The position numbers were made by a program, and so were the translations under genes. From Streptantibioticus rubrisoli (lineage in GTDB: Bacteria > Actinomycetota > Actinomycetes > Streptomycetales > Streptomycetaceae), in contig NZ_JANFNH010000033.1 of the NCBI RefSeq assembly GCF_024436055.1, positions 1 to 64,000 of the forward strand: a DNA stretch of 64,000 nt, written 5' to 3'. This document shows, piece by piece, positions 8,914 through 16,881 of this stretch (positions within the stretch are counted from its first letter, which is position 1; each line of letters starts with the position of its first letter). Below the pieces are notes generated by a model that saw only the letters and a program-made list of their open reading frames with translations, was not told the DNA's origin and did no database searches.

Positions 8914-9094
8914 CCGGCTCGGCGGCGGCCCGGTCGGCCTTGGCCTTGCGCAGGTAGTACCACGCCATGTTGCTGGACACGCCCGCCATCAGCACCCAGA
9001 CGACCCCCAGGAAGCTGCCCCGGACGAAGGAGACCACGGCGGCGGCTACGGCGAGCACGCAGACGGCGATGGCGAACAGCGCGAGGCGGGGCAT
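8903..9094 (-). CDS. Small two-helix membrane protein
   Basis: 63 residues with two hydrophobic helices (LALFAIAVCVLAVAAAVVSF and FLGVVWVLMAGVSSNMAWYYL) and a basic, Ala-rich C-terminus. ATG 9094 is preceded by GAGGAG at good spacing, so a longer in-frame reading from 9157 is unlikely. It is convergent with, and overlaps the end of, the M50 gene. Function unknown. Confidence 0.7.
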   Translation of the reverse strand: MPRLALFAIAVCVLAVAAAVVSFVRGSFLGVVWVLMAGVSSNMAWYYLRKAKADRAAAEPVSQ

Positions 9095-9170
9095 GGGCGG
9101 GGCTCCTCGGGTGGGTGGTCGGTGACGACTCACCCCATTCTGACCCATGCCCCCCACACGGCGGCGGTGG

Positions 9171-9893
9171 CTACACGTCGGTGACGCGCAGGCCCGCGTG
9201 CGCCTTGTAGCGGCGGTTGACCGAGATCAGGTTGGCCACCAGCGACTCCACCTGGTGGGCGTTGCGCAGCCGCCCGGCGAAGATCCCGCGCATCCCCGGG
9301 ATCCGCGCGGCCAGCGCCTGCACGATGTCGGTGTCCGCCCGGCTCTCGCCCAGCACCATCACATCGGTGTCGATCCGTTCCACCGCCGGGTCCTGGAGCA
9401 GCACCGCGGACAGGTGGTGGAAGGCGGCGGTGACCCGGGAGTCCGGCAGCAGCGCGGCCGCCTGCTCGGCGGCGCTGCCCTCCTCCGGCTTCAGCGCGTA
9501 GGCGCCCTTCTTGTCGAAGCCCAGCGGGTTGACGCAGTCGATCACCAGCTTGCCCGCCAGTTCCTCGCGCAGCGCCTGGAGGGTCTTGGCGTGCCCGTCC
9601 CACGGTACCGCGACGATCACGATGTCGCTGGCCCGGGCGCACTCGGCGTTGTCCAGACCCCGTACCCCCAGGCCCAGTTCCTCGGCCGCGGCCTGGGCCC
9701 GCTCGGCGCTGCGGGAGCCGATGATCACCTGCTGCCCGGCCTTCGCCAGCCGGTACGCCAGACCGCGCCCCTGGTCGCCGGTGCCGCCCAGCACGCCAAC
9801 GACCAGACCGGAGACGTCCGGCAGGTCCCAGGGGTCCTTGGCCGCGGGCTTGGCCGCGGCGGCGCCGTCAGGGGTGTTCGCATCAGTAGTCAT
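9171..9893 (-). CDS. npdG: NADPH-dependent F420 reductase (F420H2:NADP+ oxidoreductase)
   Basis: 240 residues. The Rossmann start GVLGGTGDQGRGLAYRLAKAG is followed by the NADP-phosphate-binding GSRS, and IVIVAVPWDGH and VIDCVNPLGFDKKG are characteristic of the Fno/NpdG family. It moves hydride between NADPH and the deazaflavin F420 in the cytosol, feeding F420-dependent oxidoreductases. The ~25-residue N-terminal extension is Ala/Lys-rich and probably disordered. ATG 9893 is used; an upstream frame to 10052 runs into the dispersed repeat. Confidence 0.92.
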   Translation of the reverse strand: MTTDANTPDGAAAAKPAAKDPWDLPDVSGLVVGVLGGTGDQGRGLAYRLAKAGQQVIIGSRSAERAQAAAEELGLGVRGLDNAECARASDIVIVAVPWDGHAKTLQALREELAGKLVIDCVNPLGFDKKGAYALKPEEGSAAEQAAALLPDSRVTAAFHHLSAVLLQDPAVERIDTDVMVLGESRADTDIVQALAARIPGMRGIFAGRLRNAHQVESLVANLISVNRRYKAHAGLRVTDV

Positions 9894-9952
9894 ACGGCGA
9901 TCCTGCCAGCCAACCTCGCGGGAGGCAGGCTCGGGTCCGCCGCGGTTCGGTG

Positions 9953-10065
9953 GTGCCCTGAAGGGGGCGGGGCCGTCTTCACGTGCGGGTCCGCCGCGTG
10001 GGCGCGACCAGCCACAACGGCGCTGCGGACGAACGACGGCATATCCCCGCACTCCCAGCGGAGCG
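9953..10065 (-). repeat. Dispersed 3'-gene repeat, copy 2
   Basis: Read on the minus strand this segment repeats the element seen at 5923-6038 and 16766-16881, including GTGGCTGGTCGCGCCCACG. It is more diverged at the 3' end, where only a GCCC/GGGC stem remains. It lies ~75 nt downstream of the minus-strand gene at 10140-10379, keeping the same gene-to-repeat orientation as the other copies. Confidence 0.75.
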
Positions 10066-10139
10066 GCCAGCGCCCCCCGCGGCGCGGACCGCGGTGTCCG
10101 AACGACCGCGCCCCCGCAGGCAATCCGCCGGAAGGGCGG

Positions 10140-10379
10140 TCAGCTCCCGGTACCTCGAGGGGCGGAGCCGCCCTGGTCGTTCCAGCGCGGGTCCTGCTCC
10201 CACTCCTCGTTGCGCTCCTCGGCGGTGGCGATGGCCCGCCCCGCCTCGGCGGCGGTGGGGTACGGGCCCAGCCGGTCAAGGGCCGGGCACTCCGGCCCCT
10301 CCTCGACCTTGCCGTGCTTGAGGCAGTAGAACCACTCGCCGGGCTTCCCGGTCGCCTTCTTGCGCCTGAACAGTGCCAT
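10140..10379 (-). CDS. Conserved-looking small hydrophilic protein, function unknown
   Basis: 79 residues: a basic start ([16 protein letters not shown]), a two-Cys segment ([16 protein letters not shown]) and a short helix [20 protein letters not shown], ending in an acidic, Gly-rich tail. AGGAGGG lies 4 nt before the ATG. The pattern resembles small actinobacterial proteins of unknown role encoded beside methionine aminopeptidase, which starts divergently 91 bp away. No catalytic motif is visible. Confidence 0.7.
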   Translation of the reverse strand: MALFRRKKATGKPGEWFYCLKHGKVEEGPECPALDRLGPYPTAAEAGRAIATAEERNEEWEQDPRWNDQGGSAPRGTGS

Positions 10380-10457
10380 GCCGCCCTCCTGCTGCGTTCG
10401 TTACCGTCCCGCCGCCCGAGGTGCCGCGCGGCCGCAGCTTCGATTGTGCGGCGCCGA

Positions 10458-10463
10458 TAGACT
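10458..10463 (+). promoter_or_regulatory. -10 box of leaderless map promoter
   Basis: TAGACT lies 7 nt before the ATG of map, with no Shine-Dalgarno, so transcription probably starts at or next to the start codon. The same hexamer and near-identical spacing occur at thyA (32437-32442). Confidence 0.6.
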
Positions 10464-10470
10464 CACTGGC

Positions 10471-11328
10471 ATGTCTGGCCAGTCGCTTCTCGTTCCCGGC
10501 ACCATCTCGCCGCCCCGCCGAGTGCCCGCCTCGATCCCGCGCCCGGAGTACGTGGGCAAGCCCGCCCCCACCCCGTACACCGGACCGGAGGTGCAGGACC
10601 CCGAGACGATCGAGAAGATGCGCGTCGCCTCCCGCATCGCCGCCCGGGCGATGGAGGAGGCCGCCAAGGCGATCAAGCCCGGGACCACAACCGACGAACT
10701 CGACCGGATCGCGCACGAGTACATGTGCGACCACCAGGCCTACCCTTCGGACCTCGGCTACCGCGGTTTCCCCAAGTCCATCTGCACCTCGCTCAACGAG
10801 GTGATCTGCCACGGCATCCCGGACTCCACCGAACTGCGCGATGGCGACATCGTCAACCTGGACGTCACCGCCTACATCCACGGCGTGCACGGCGACACCA
10901 ACGCCACCTACCTGTGCGGCGAGGTCGACGAGGAGTCGCGGCTGCTGGTGGAGCGCACCCGGGAGTCGCTGAACCGGGCGATCAAGGCGGTCAGGCCGGG
11001 CCGCCAGATCAACATCATCGGCCGGGTCATCGAGTCGTACGCCAAGCGCTTCGGCTACGGCGTGGTACGGGACTTCACCGGCCACGGGATCAACTCCTCG
11101 TTCCACTCCGGGCTGATCATCCCGCACTACGACGACCCGCGGGCGACCACCGTGATCCGGCCCGGCATGACGTTCACCATCGAGCCGATGCTCACCCTGG
11201 GCACGTACGAGTACGACATCTGGGAGGACGGCTGGACGGTGGTCACCAAGGACCGCAAGCGCACCGCCCAGTTCGAGCACACGCTGGTGGTGACGGAGAC
11301 CGGTGCCGAGGTGTTGACGCTGCCGTAG
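10471..11328 (+). CDS. map: Type I methionine aminopeptidase
   Basis: 285 residues, cytosolic; removes the initiator Met from nascent proteins. All five metal ligands of the pita-bread fold are visible: Asp in IVNLDVTAY, Asp in HGDTNATY, His in TGHGIN, Glu in TIEPML and Glu in QFEHTL. Substrate His is in ICHGIPD. The N-terminal ~45-residue Pro-rich extension ([20 protein letters not shown]) is typical of actinobacterial MetAP1c. ATG 10471 is supported by the leaderless -10 box. A hairpin overlaps the stop codon. Confidence 0.96.
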   Translation: MSGQSLLVPGTISPPRRVPASIPRPEYVGKPAPTPYTGPEVQDPETIEKMRVASRIAARAMEEAAKAIKPGTTTDELDRIAHEYMCDHQAYPSDLGYRGFPKSICTSLNEVICHGIPDSTELRDGDIVNLDVTAYIHGVHGDTNATYLCGEVDEESRLLVERTRESLNRAIKAVRPGRQINIIGRVIESYAKRFGYGVVRDFTGHGINSSFHSGLIIPHYDDPRATTVIRPGMTFTIEPMLTLGTYEYDIWEDGWTVVTKDRKRTAQFEHTLVVTETGAEVLTLP

Positions 11329-11357
11329 CGTCCGCCCGGCAGGAGTTGCCGGACGCT
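11327..11357 (+). terminator. Hairpin terminator candidate at the end of map
   Basis: AGCGTCC (11327-11333) pairs with GGACGCT (11351-11357); an inner GGCA/TGCC stem encloses the loop GGAGT. The structure begins inside the map stop codon. No T-tract. Confidence 0.5.
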
Positions 11358-11454
11358 GCCGCGGTAAGAACGTCCCGCCGCGACGGCGAGCGACCACGAC
11401 GCCGCGAACCGGCGGTCACGCCACTACAGCAACCCACGAAGGAGCCCGTCGGCC

Positions 11455-12447
11455 ATGACCCCGCTGTCCATACGGCCACGCCGCAGGCTGCCCAGCCTGG
11501 CGGCGCTTGCGCTGCTGGCGCTCTCGGCGACCGGCTGCGTCACCGTGCACGGCGCGCAGGCGGTCGTCCCGGCGGTCAGGAAGGCCGACGCCCCGGCCGC
11601 GCTCGACCACTTCGCCCAGGTGGTCAACGACGCCAACACCAAGCTGGACCCGTCGCTCAACGCCCAGGTGGAGACCGGGGCGTTGGGCGCCATCGACGGC
11701 GCCGGGATCAAGGCCCGGCACGTCAACAGCCCGTCGGGGAACCCCGGTTACCAGCCGCTGCGGTTCAGCGACAGCCGGTTCCTGGTCCCACGGGAGCGCG
11801 GCTGGCCGAAATGGTTCGTCGCGGACACCGCCACCAACCGGGACAGCAACCGCTGGTTGCTGGTCTTCACCCGCGACAGCGTGAACGACCCGTGGAAGGC
11901 GTCGTACCTGTCGGTGCTGGCCCCCGGTCAGTTGCCGGACTTCGCGACCGACGGGCAGGGCTACGCGGTGCCCGTGCCGGTCGACGGCACCGATCTGCTG
12001 GTCCAGCCGGGCGAGTTGGGCGCCCAGTACACCGCGTACCTCCAACAGGGCGACAAGGGCTCCACGGCGTTCGCCCAGGGCGACCAGACCTCTGCCCTGC
12101 GCGCCCAGCGGCGCACCCAGTACGCGCCGACCCCCCAGGTGGTGACCCAGTTCGCGGACGAGCCCGCCGATCCGGCGCAGTACGCCCCGGTGGCGCTGCG
12201 GTTGAAGGACGGCGGGGCGCTGGTGTTCTTCACCACACGTCACGAGATGAAGCAGACGGTGGCCAAGGGTCCGGTGGTGATCAAGGATCCGAACATCAAC
12301 GCGCTGCTGACCGGGACACCGAACAAGTCGGTGACCTTGTTCAAGGTGGCGGAACAGGTCGTGAAGGTGCCCGCGCGGTCGGATTCGGGCGCGAAGGTGG
12401 TCTTCCTCAACCGGATCGAGGGTCTGGTTTCGGCCAGCGGCGCCTAG
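11455..12447 (+). CDS. Secreted lipoprotein, function unknown
   Basis: 330 residues beginning with a basic n-region, a hydrophobic core (LAALALLALSA) and the lipobox ATGC, so Cys at ~28 should be lipidated and the protein anchored outside the membrane. The rest is soluble. It contains FLVPRERGWPKWFVADTAT and KWFVAD-type blocks common to a family of uncharacterised Streptomyces lipoproteins. GAAGGAG precedes the ATG at 11455. No catalytic residues recognised. A short GC-rich hairpin overlaps the stop codon. Confidence 0.85.
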   Translation: MTPLSIRPRRRLPSLAALALLALSATGCVTVHGAQAVVPAVRKADAPAALDHFAQVVNDANTKLDPSLNAQVETGALGAIDGAGIKARHVNSPSGNPGYQPLRFSDSRFLVPRERGWPKWFVADTATNRDSNRWLLVFTRDSVNDPWKASYLSVLAPGQLPDFATDGQGYAVPVPVDGTDLLVQPGELGAQYTAYLQQGDKGSTAFAQGDQTSALRAQRRTQYAPTPQVVTQFADEPADPAQYAPVALRLKDGGALVFFTTRHEMKQTVAKGPVVIKDPNINALLTGTPNKSVTLFKVAEQVVKVPARSDSGAKVVFLNRIEGLVSASGA

Positions 12448-12456
12448 TCAGGCGCC
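12439..12456 (+). terminator. Short GC-rich hairpin across the lipoprotein stop codon
   Basis: GGCGCCT-AGTC-AGGCGCC: perfect 7-bp arms with a tetraloop, spanning the TAG stop at 12445-12447. Weak but positioned as a terminator. Confidence 0.4.
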
Positions 12457-12505
12457 TGGTCAGCGGTCCTCCTGTGGCAGGTGAGCGCCCCTGTGCGCCC
12501 TGGTG

Positions 12506-13225
12506 CTACCGCCCGGAGAGCCAGCCCCCGGCCGCCTGCGGGTGCGGCTCCTCGGCGGCGACCTGGGCGCACGCGTCGGTGAGCACGGCGAGCAGCGGCA
12601 GCGGGTCAGGTAGCGGAAGGTCGGGCGGCCGGGCCCAGTCCACCACAGAGCCGTCCGGCAGCCGGGACGGCGGCAGCAGCACATAGCTGCCCCGGCAGTG
12701 CCAGCGCAGTCCGGGATGCTCGTCGAGGGTCTCCGGGTGGCAGTCCAGCTCGCACGGCCACCATTCGTCCTCGTCCGCCGGGGTGCCCCGGGTGGCGGTG
12801 AAGAACAGCATCCGGTCGGAGCCGTAGCGCGCCACCGGGCCGGTCGGTACGCCCTCCGCGTCCAGGCGGCGCAACGCGATCGCCCCCGCGGCGGCGGGCA
12901 CGTCCAGCACGTCGTGGTTGGTGCCGGTGGCGGTGATGAAGTTGGCCAGCGGCTGGGCGGCCAGCCAGCGGGAGATCTGCTCGGAGTCGGTGGTGGCCTG
13001 GGTCTGCCAGGCGAACGAGACCGGGTGCATGCCCGGCGTGGGACAGCCGATCCGGTCACAGGAACAGCTGAAGCCGGACGGGTGGGCGGCCGGTGCCACC
13101 GGGAACGACGCGGCCGCGGCTCCGAGCAGGAGCGCGTCCCGGTCGGGGGCCGAGGCACGGGTTCTGTCGCCGGTGGACCGTGGGCGGCGGCGCAGCCACT
13201 CGGACATCCTGCCTCTGCGTTCCAT
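12506..13225 (-). CDS. Bifunctional DNA primase/polymerase-like (PrimPol, AEP) protein
   Basis: 239 residues resembling the short stand-alone archaeo-eukaryotic primase-polymerase-like proteins of Streptomyces. Visible features are a Cys cluster near the N-terminus (CSCDRIGCPTPGMHP), the AEP segment FAWQTQATTDSEQISRWL, GTNHDVLDVPAAAG (usual place of a catalytic acidic pair) and a C-terminal WHCRGSYVLLPPSRLPDGS. ATG 13225 follows GAGAGGGG. It is not next to a helicase or replication genes, so its role is open. Convergent with the lipoprotein gene. Confidence 0.75.
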   Translation of the reverse strand: MERRGRMSEWLRRRPRSTGDRTRASAPDRDALLLGAAAASFPVAPAAHPSGFSCSCDRIGCPTPGMHPVSFAWQTQATTDSEQISRWLAAQPLANFITATGTNHDVLDVPAAAGAIALRRLDAEGVPTGPVARYGSDRMLFFTATRGTPADEDEWWPCELDCHPETLDEHPGLRWHCRGSYVLLPPSRLPDGSVVDWARPPDLPLPDPLPLLAVLTDACAQVAAEEPHPQAAGGWLSGR

Positions 13226-13430
13226 AGAACCCCTCTCGTCGGTGAGCGTTTCGCCGGATGCACTTCCATCCTGCTCCCTGTGTGTCGGCCGCGTGAACGC
13301 GGGGTGGCGTCAGCGGTGGCGGTGAGCGTGGAGTGACGTGCGTGCGGCCGCGGCGCGGTAAATGGCCGAATCCCTTTCAGTCCCCCGGATGAGCGATACC
13401 GAATGGATCACCAGCCGGTGTAGCCTTTTA

Positions 13431-13445
13431 CCGACAGCCTGTCGG
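13431..13445. promoter_or_regulatory. Perfect 15-bp palindrome upstream of heme oxygenase
   Basis: CCGACAG-C-CTGTCGG lies 74 bp before the heme oxygenase start and ~205 bp from the divergent PrimPol gene. It does not resemble the Streptomyces iron box TTAGGTTAGGCTAACCTAA. Probable operator of an unknown regulator. Confidence 0.45.
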
Positions 13446-13518
13446 CAAGTCGTCGGTGCGTGCCGCACCGCGGCGCCGCCAGCGCGCCGCAGCCGTGCCG
13501 TAGCCGATGGAGGCCCGT

Positions 13519-14172
13519 GTGACCGCGACCCAGTGCTCTCGCTTCTCCGATCTGATCCGCTCCGCGACGCACGCCCAGCACACGCAGGCGGAGGAGTCCG
13601 CGTTCATGGCCGACCTGCTCGGCGGACGGCTGGGCGTGGAGGCGTACGCCCGCTACACCGAGCAACTGTGGTTCGTCTACCGCGCGTTGGAGGACGCGGC
13701 CGACGCACTGGCCGCCGACCCGGTCGCCGGGCCGTTCATACACCCCGGGCTGCTGCGGGTGGCCGAGTTGGAGCGGGACCTGGAGCATCTGCGCGGGCCC
13801 GACTGGCGCACGGCGGCACCGCTGCCCGCGACCATCGCGTACCGGGACCGCATCGCCGAGGTGGCCGCCGCCTGGCCCGCGGGCTATGTCGCCCACCACT
13901 ACACCCGCTACCTCGGTGACCTCTCCGGCGGCCAGGTCATCCGGAGCGTCGCGGAACGCAGTTGGGGCTTCCAGCGCAAGGGCGACGGTGTGCGGTTCTA
14001 CGTCTTCGAGGGCATCGACAACCCGGCCGCCTTCAAACGGGAGTACCGCGAACTCCTCGACGCGCTACCGGTGGACGAATCGGAGCGGGACCGGGTGGTC
14101 GAGGAGTGCCGACGCGCGTTCACGCTGAACAGCGCGGTCTTCGCCGACCTGGCACTGGCCTTCGCCGGGTAA
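13519..14172 (+). CDS. Biliverdin-producing heme oxygenase
   Basis: 217 residues. The proximal heme-ligand region ATHAQHTQAEESAFM, the hydrophobic YARYTEQLWFVYRAL and the distal-helix motif RYLGDLSGGQ are all present, and length matches bacterial HmuO/PigA enzymes. It degrades heme to biliverdin, CO and iron. The start is GTG 13519: GGAGG at 13509-13513 lies 5 nt upstream, so the ATG at 13507, which overlaps that GGAGG, is unlikely. No heme transporter genes are adjacent. The 173 nt to the next gene show no clear terminator. Confidence 0.93.
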   Translation: MTATQCSRFSDLIRSATHAQHTQAEESAFMADLLGGRLGVEAYARYTEQLWFVYRALEDAADALAADPVAGPFIHPGLLRVAELERDLEHLRGPDWRTAAPLPATIAYRDRIAEVAAAWPAGYVAHHYTRYLGDLSGGQVIRSVAERSWGFQRKGDGVRFYVFEGIDNPAAFKREYRELLDALPVDESERDRVVEECRRAFTLNSAVFADLALAFAG

Positions 14173-14345
14173 CCCGGCGCGCGGGTACGGCGATTGCGCC
14201 GCCGGGCGCGGGAAGAACCACCCGAACGGATCGGTGTTTTTCCCGCCCCGCGGGTGGACCATTTGTGCGCGGCCGCGTTTCCCGGGGGCCTGCCCCCGGT
14301 CCCCGGCCGAGCGTCCATCGGAGCCTCAACGGCGAGGAGCCCGCA

Positions 14346-15161
14346 TTGCGCACAGAACGTGTCGCCACGCCCCGGCGTTATCTGATGTGCCCACCGGACC
14401 ACTACCGGGTCAGCTACTCCATCAATCCCTGGATGGATCCGGACAAGCCGGTGGACCCCGCGATCGCCCTCTTCCAGTGGGAGGACCTTCGGGACCGCTA
14501 TATGTCGCTGGGACACCGCGTCGACGTGCTCGACCCGGTGCCCGGCCTGCCGGACATGGTGTTCGCGGCCAACGGTGCGACGGTCATCGACGGGCGGGTC
14601 TTCGGCGCCAAGTTCGCCAACGCCGAACGCAGGGGCGAGGCGCCCGCGCACCTCGCCTGGTTCCGTGGCCACGGCTTCACCGAGGTCCACGAGCCCGAGC
14701 ACATCAACGAGGGCGAGGGCGACTTCACCGCCACCGCGTCCTGGATCCTGGCGGGCGCCGGATTCCGCAGCAGTCCGCAAGTGCGCGCCGAGGCACAGGA
14801 GTTCTTCGGCCGCCCGGTGATCGGCCTGGAGTTGGTGGACCCGCGCTACTACCACCTGGACACCGCGCTGGGCGTGCTGGACGGCGACGAGATCATGTAC
14901 TACCCGCAGGCGTTCTCCCCCGGCAGCCAGGCGGTGCTGCGCCGCCTGTTCCCGGACGCGCTGATCGCCACTGAGGAGGACGCGGCGGCGCTGGGCCTGA
15001 ACGCGGTCAGCGACGGACGCCATGTGCTGCTGCCGCTCGCCGCCACCGGCCTGTTCCAGCCGCTGCGCGACCGCGGCTTCGAGCCCATCGGCGTCGATGT
15101 GTCGGAACTGCACAAGGCGGGCGGCAGCGTGAAGTGCGCGACCATGGAACTGCGCTGCTGA
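14346..15161 (+). CDS. ddaH: Dimethylargininase (DDAH, NG,NG-dimethylarginine dimethylaminohydrolase)
   Basis: 271 residues of the amidinotransferase superfamily. The substrate-binding block MVFAANGATVIDG, the catalytic His in YYHLDTALGVLDGD and the nucleophilic Cys in GGSVKCATMEL near the C-terminus are intact. It hydrolyses methylated arginines to citrulline and dimethylamine. The start is the TTG at 14346: GAGGAG lies 7 nt upstream and the following residues (RTERVATPRRYLMCPP) align with family N-termini. A longer reading from 13962 crosses the heme oxygenase gene and is not credible. Confidence 0.9.
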   Translation: MRTERVATPRRYLMCPPDHYRVSYSINPWMDPDKPVDPAIALFQWEDLRDRYMSLGHRVDVLDPVPGLPDMVFAANGATVIDGRVFGAKFANAERRGEAPAHLAWFRGHGFTEVHEPEHINEGEGDFTATASWILAGAGFRSSPQVRAEAQEFFGRPVIGLELVDPRYYHLDTALGVLDGDEIMYYPQAFSPGSQAVLRRLFPDALIATEEDAAALGLNAVSDGRHVLLPLAATGLFQPLRDRGFEPIGVDVSELHKAGGSVKCATMELRC

Positions 15162-15223
15162 ACGGAGGTACGTTCGGCTCGACAGGCTGGACGGACGGGA
15201 CCGGAACCAAGGGAGCCGCGCGG

Positions 15224-16765
15224 ATGAGCGCAGTGCCGGACCACCCCTACTACGACGCGGTCATCGTCGGCGGCGGCCACAACGGACTGACCGCCGCCGC
15301 CTATCTCGCCCGCGCCGGGCGCTCGGTGCTGGTACTGGAACGGCTGCCGGTGACCGGCGGGGCTGCCGTGTCCACCCGGGCGTACCCGGGCGTGGACGCC
15401 CGGCTGTCCCGGTACTCGTACCTGGTCAGCCTGCTGCCGCGGAAGATCGTCCAGGATCTGGGGCTGCGGTTCACGGTACGGCCGCGGCGGATCTCCTCGT
15501 ACACCCCGGATGGCCGTGGCGGCGGGCTGCTGGTGGACGGCGGTGATCCGGCGCGCACCCGGGAGGGCTTCGCCCAACTCACCGGCTCTGGCCGGGACTT
15601 CGCGGCATGGCAGGAGTTCTACGGGATGACGCGCCGGGTCGCCGAGCGGGTCTTCCCGACGCTCACCGAACCGCTGCCGTCCCGCGCCGAGTTGGCCCGG
15701 CTGGTGGACGAACCCGCCGCGTGGCAGGCGCTGTTCGAGCGTCCGCTGGGCGAGACGGTGGAGTCGTACTTCGCCGACGACCTGGTGCGCGGTGTCGTAC
15801 TGACCGACGCCCTGATCGGCACGTACAGCCACGCCCACGATCCGTCACTGGTGCAGAACCGCTGCTTCCTGTACCACGTGATCGGCGGCGGCACCGGCGA
15901 CTGGAACGTTCCGGTGGGCGGCATGGGCGCGTTGACCGACACTCTGGCCGACGCGGCCCGCGCTGCCGGGGCCGAGATCGTCACCGGCTGCGCGGCGACC
16001 GGCATCGCCACCGACGGCACCCGGGCCGAGGTCAGCTTCGCCGAAGGCCGGGTCGAGACCCGGCACGTCCTGGCCGCCGTCTCCCCGCACGCGCTCGCCG
16101 GACTGCTGGGCGATCCGGCCCCGGCGAAGCCGGAGGGGTCACAGCTCAAGGTCAACATGCTGCTGCGGCGGCTACCGCGACTGCGGGACACCGCGGTCGA
16201 CCCCCGCGCGGCGTTCTCCGGCACGTTCCACATCGCCGAGGGGTACCGCAACCTGGCGGACGCCTACCGTCAGACGGCCGACGGTACGCTGCCCGCCGCA
16301 CCGCCCTCGGAGATCTACTGCCACTCGCTGACCGACCCGTCCATCCTCTCCCCCGAACTGGCCGCGGACGGCTGGCACACCCTCACCCTGTTCGGACTGC
16401 TCACCCCCGCCCGGCTGTTCGCCGCCGATCCCGCCGCGACGAAGGAGGAACTGCTGAAGGCGACGCTGTCGCAACTGGACGCGGTGCTCGCCGAGCCCAT
16501 CGAGGAGTGCCTGGCGGTGGACGCCGAGGGACGCCCGTGCATCGAGGCCAAGTCCCCGCTCGACCTGGAGCGGGAGGTCGCGCTTCCCGGCGGCCACATC
16601 TTCCACCGCGACCTGTCCTGGCCGTACGCCACACCGCAGACCGGCCGCTGGGGTGTGGAGACCGCCCACCCCAACGTCCTGCTGTGCGGCGCGGGCGCGG
16701 TACGCGGCGGGGGCGTAAGCGGCATCCCCGGCCACAACGCGGCGATGTCGGTCCTCGGCCGCTGA
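15224..16765 (+). CDS. FAD-dependent oxidoreductase, phytoene desaturase/PYROXD2-like
   Basis: 513 residues. N-terminal dinucleotide fold AVIVGGGHNGLTAAAYLARAG with ERLPVTGG, and C-terminal FAD motif LLCGAGAVRGGGVSGIPGHNAA, as in CrtI-type amine-oxidase-superfamily proteins. It has the full family length with no obvious membrane anchor. No phytoene synthase or other carotenoid gene is adjacent, so a carotenoid role is not implied. AGGGAG precedes ATG 15224. The stop codon abuts copy 3 of the dispersed repeat. Confidence 0.87.
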   Translation: MSAVPDHPYYDAVIVGGGHNGLTAAAYLARAGRSVLVLERLPVTGGAAVSTRAYPGVDARLSRYSYLVSLLPRKIVQDLGLRFTVRPRRISSYTPDGRGGGLLVDGGDPARTREGFAQLTGSGRDFAAWQEFYGMTRRVAERVFPTLTEPLPSRAELARLVDEPAAWQALFERPLGETVESYFADDLVRGVVLTDALIGTYSHAHDPSLVQNRCFLYHVIGGGTGDWNVPVGGMGALTDTLADAARAAGAEIVTGCAATGIATDGTRAEVSFAEGRVETRHVLAAVSPHALAGLLGDPAPAKPEGSQLKVNMLLRRLPRLRDTAVDPRAAFSGTFHIAEGYRNLADAYRQTADGTLPAAPPSEIYCHSLTDPSILSPELAADGWHTLTLFGLLTPARLFAADPAATKEELLKATLSQLDAVLAEPIEECLAVDAEGRPCIEAKSPLDLEREVALPGGHIFHRDLSWPYATPQTGRWGVETAHPNVLLCGAGAVRGGGVSGIPGHNAAMSVLGR

Positions 16766-16881
16766 GCGCTCCGCCGGCAGTGCGGCGGTGTGCCCTCGGT
16801 CGTCCGCAGCGCCGTTGTGGCTGGTCGCGCCCATGCGGCGGAGCCGCACATGAACACAGCCCCGCGCCCCTTTCGGGGCGC
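16766..16881 (+). repeat. Dispersed 3'-gene repeat, copy 3
   Basis: Starts immediately after the desaturase-like stop codon and ends at the stop codon of the convergent Rsm22-like gene. It is the best-folded copy: GCGGC-GGA-GCCGC and then a perfect GCGCCCC (16864-16870) / GGGGCGC (16875-16881) hairpin with loop TTTC. It shares most positions with copies 1 and 2. The terminal hairpin is a credible bidirectional terminator here. Confidence 0.85.

Noticed and set aside
10725-12686. 653-codon plus-strand frame over map and the lipoprotein gene
   Set aside because: Out of frame with both genes, rich in Arg/Pro/Gly, no domain; shadow.
13431-13445. Iron (DmdR/IdeR) box for heme oxygenase
   Set aside because: The palindrome CCGACAG-C-CTGTCGG does not match the TTAGGTTAGGCTAACCTAA-type consensus, so iron control is not claimed.
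15224-16765. Carotenoid biosynthesis locus
   Set aside because: Only a desaturase-like flavoprotein is present, more similar in layout to PYROXD2-type proteins; no phytoene synthase, cyclase or prenyltransferase nearby.
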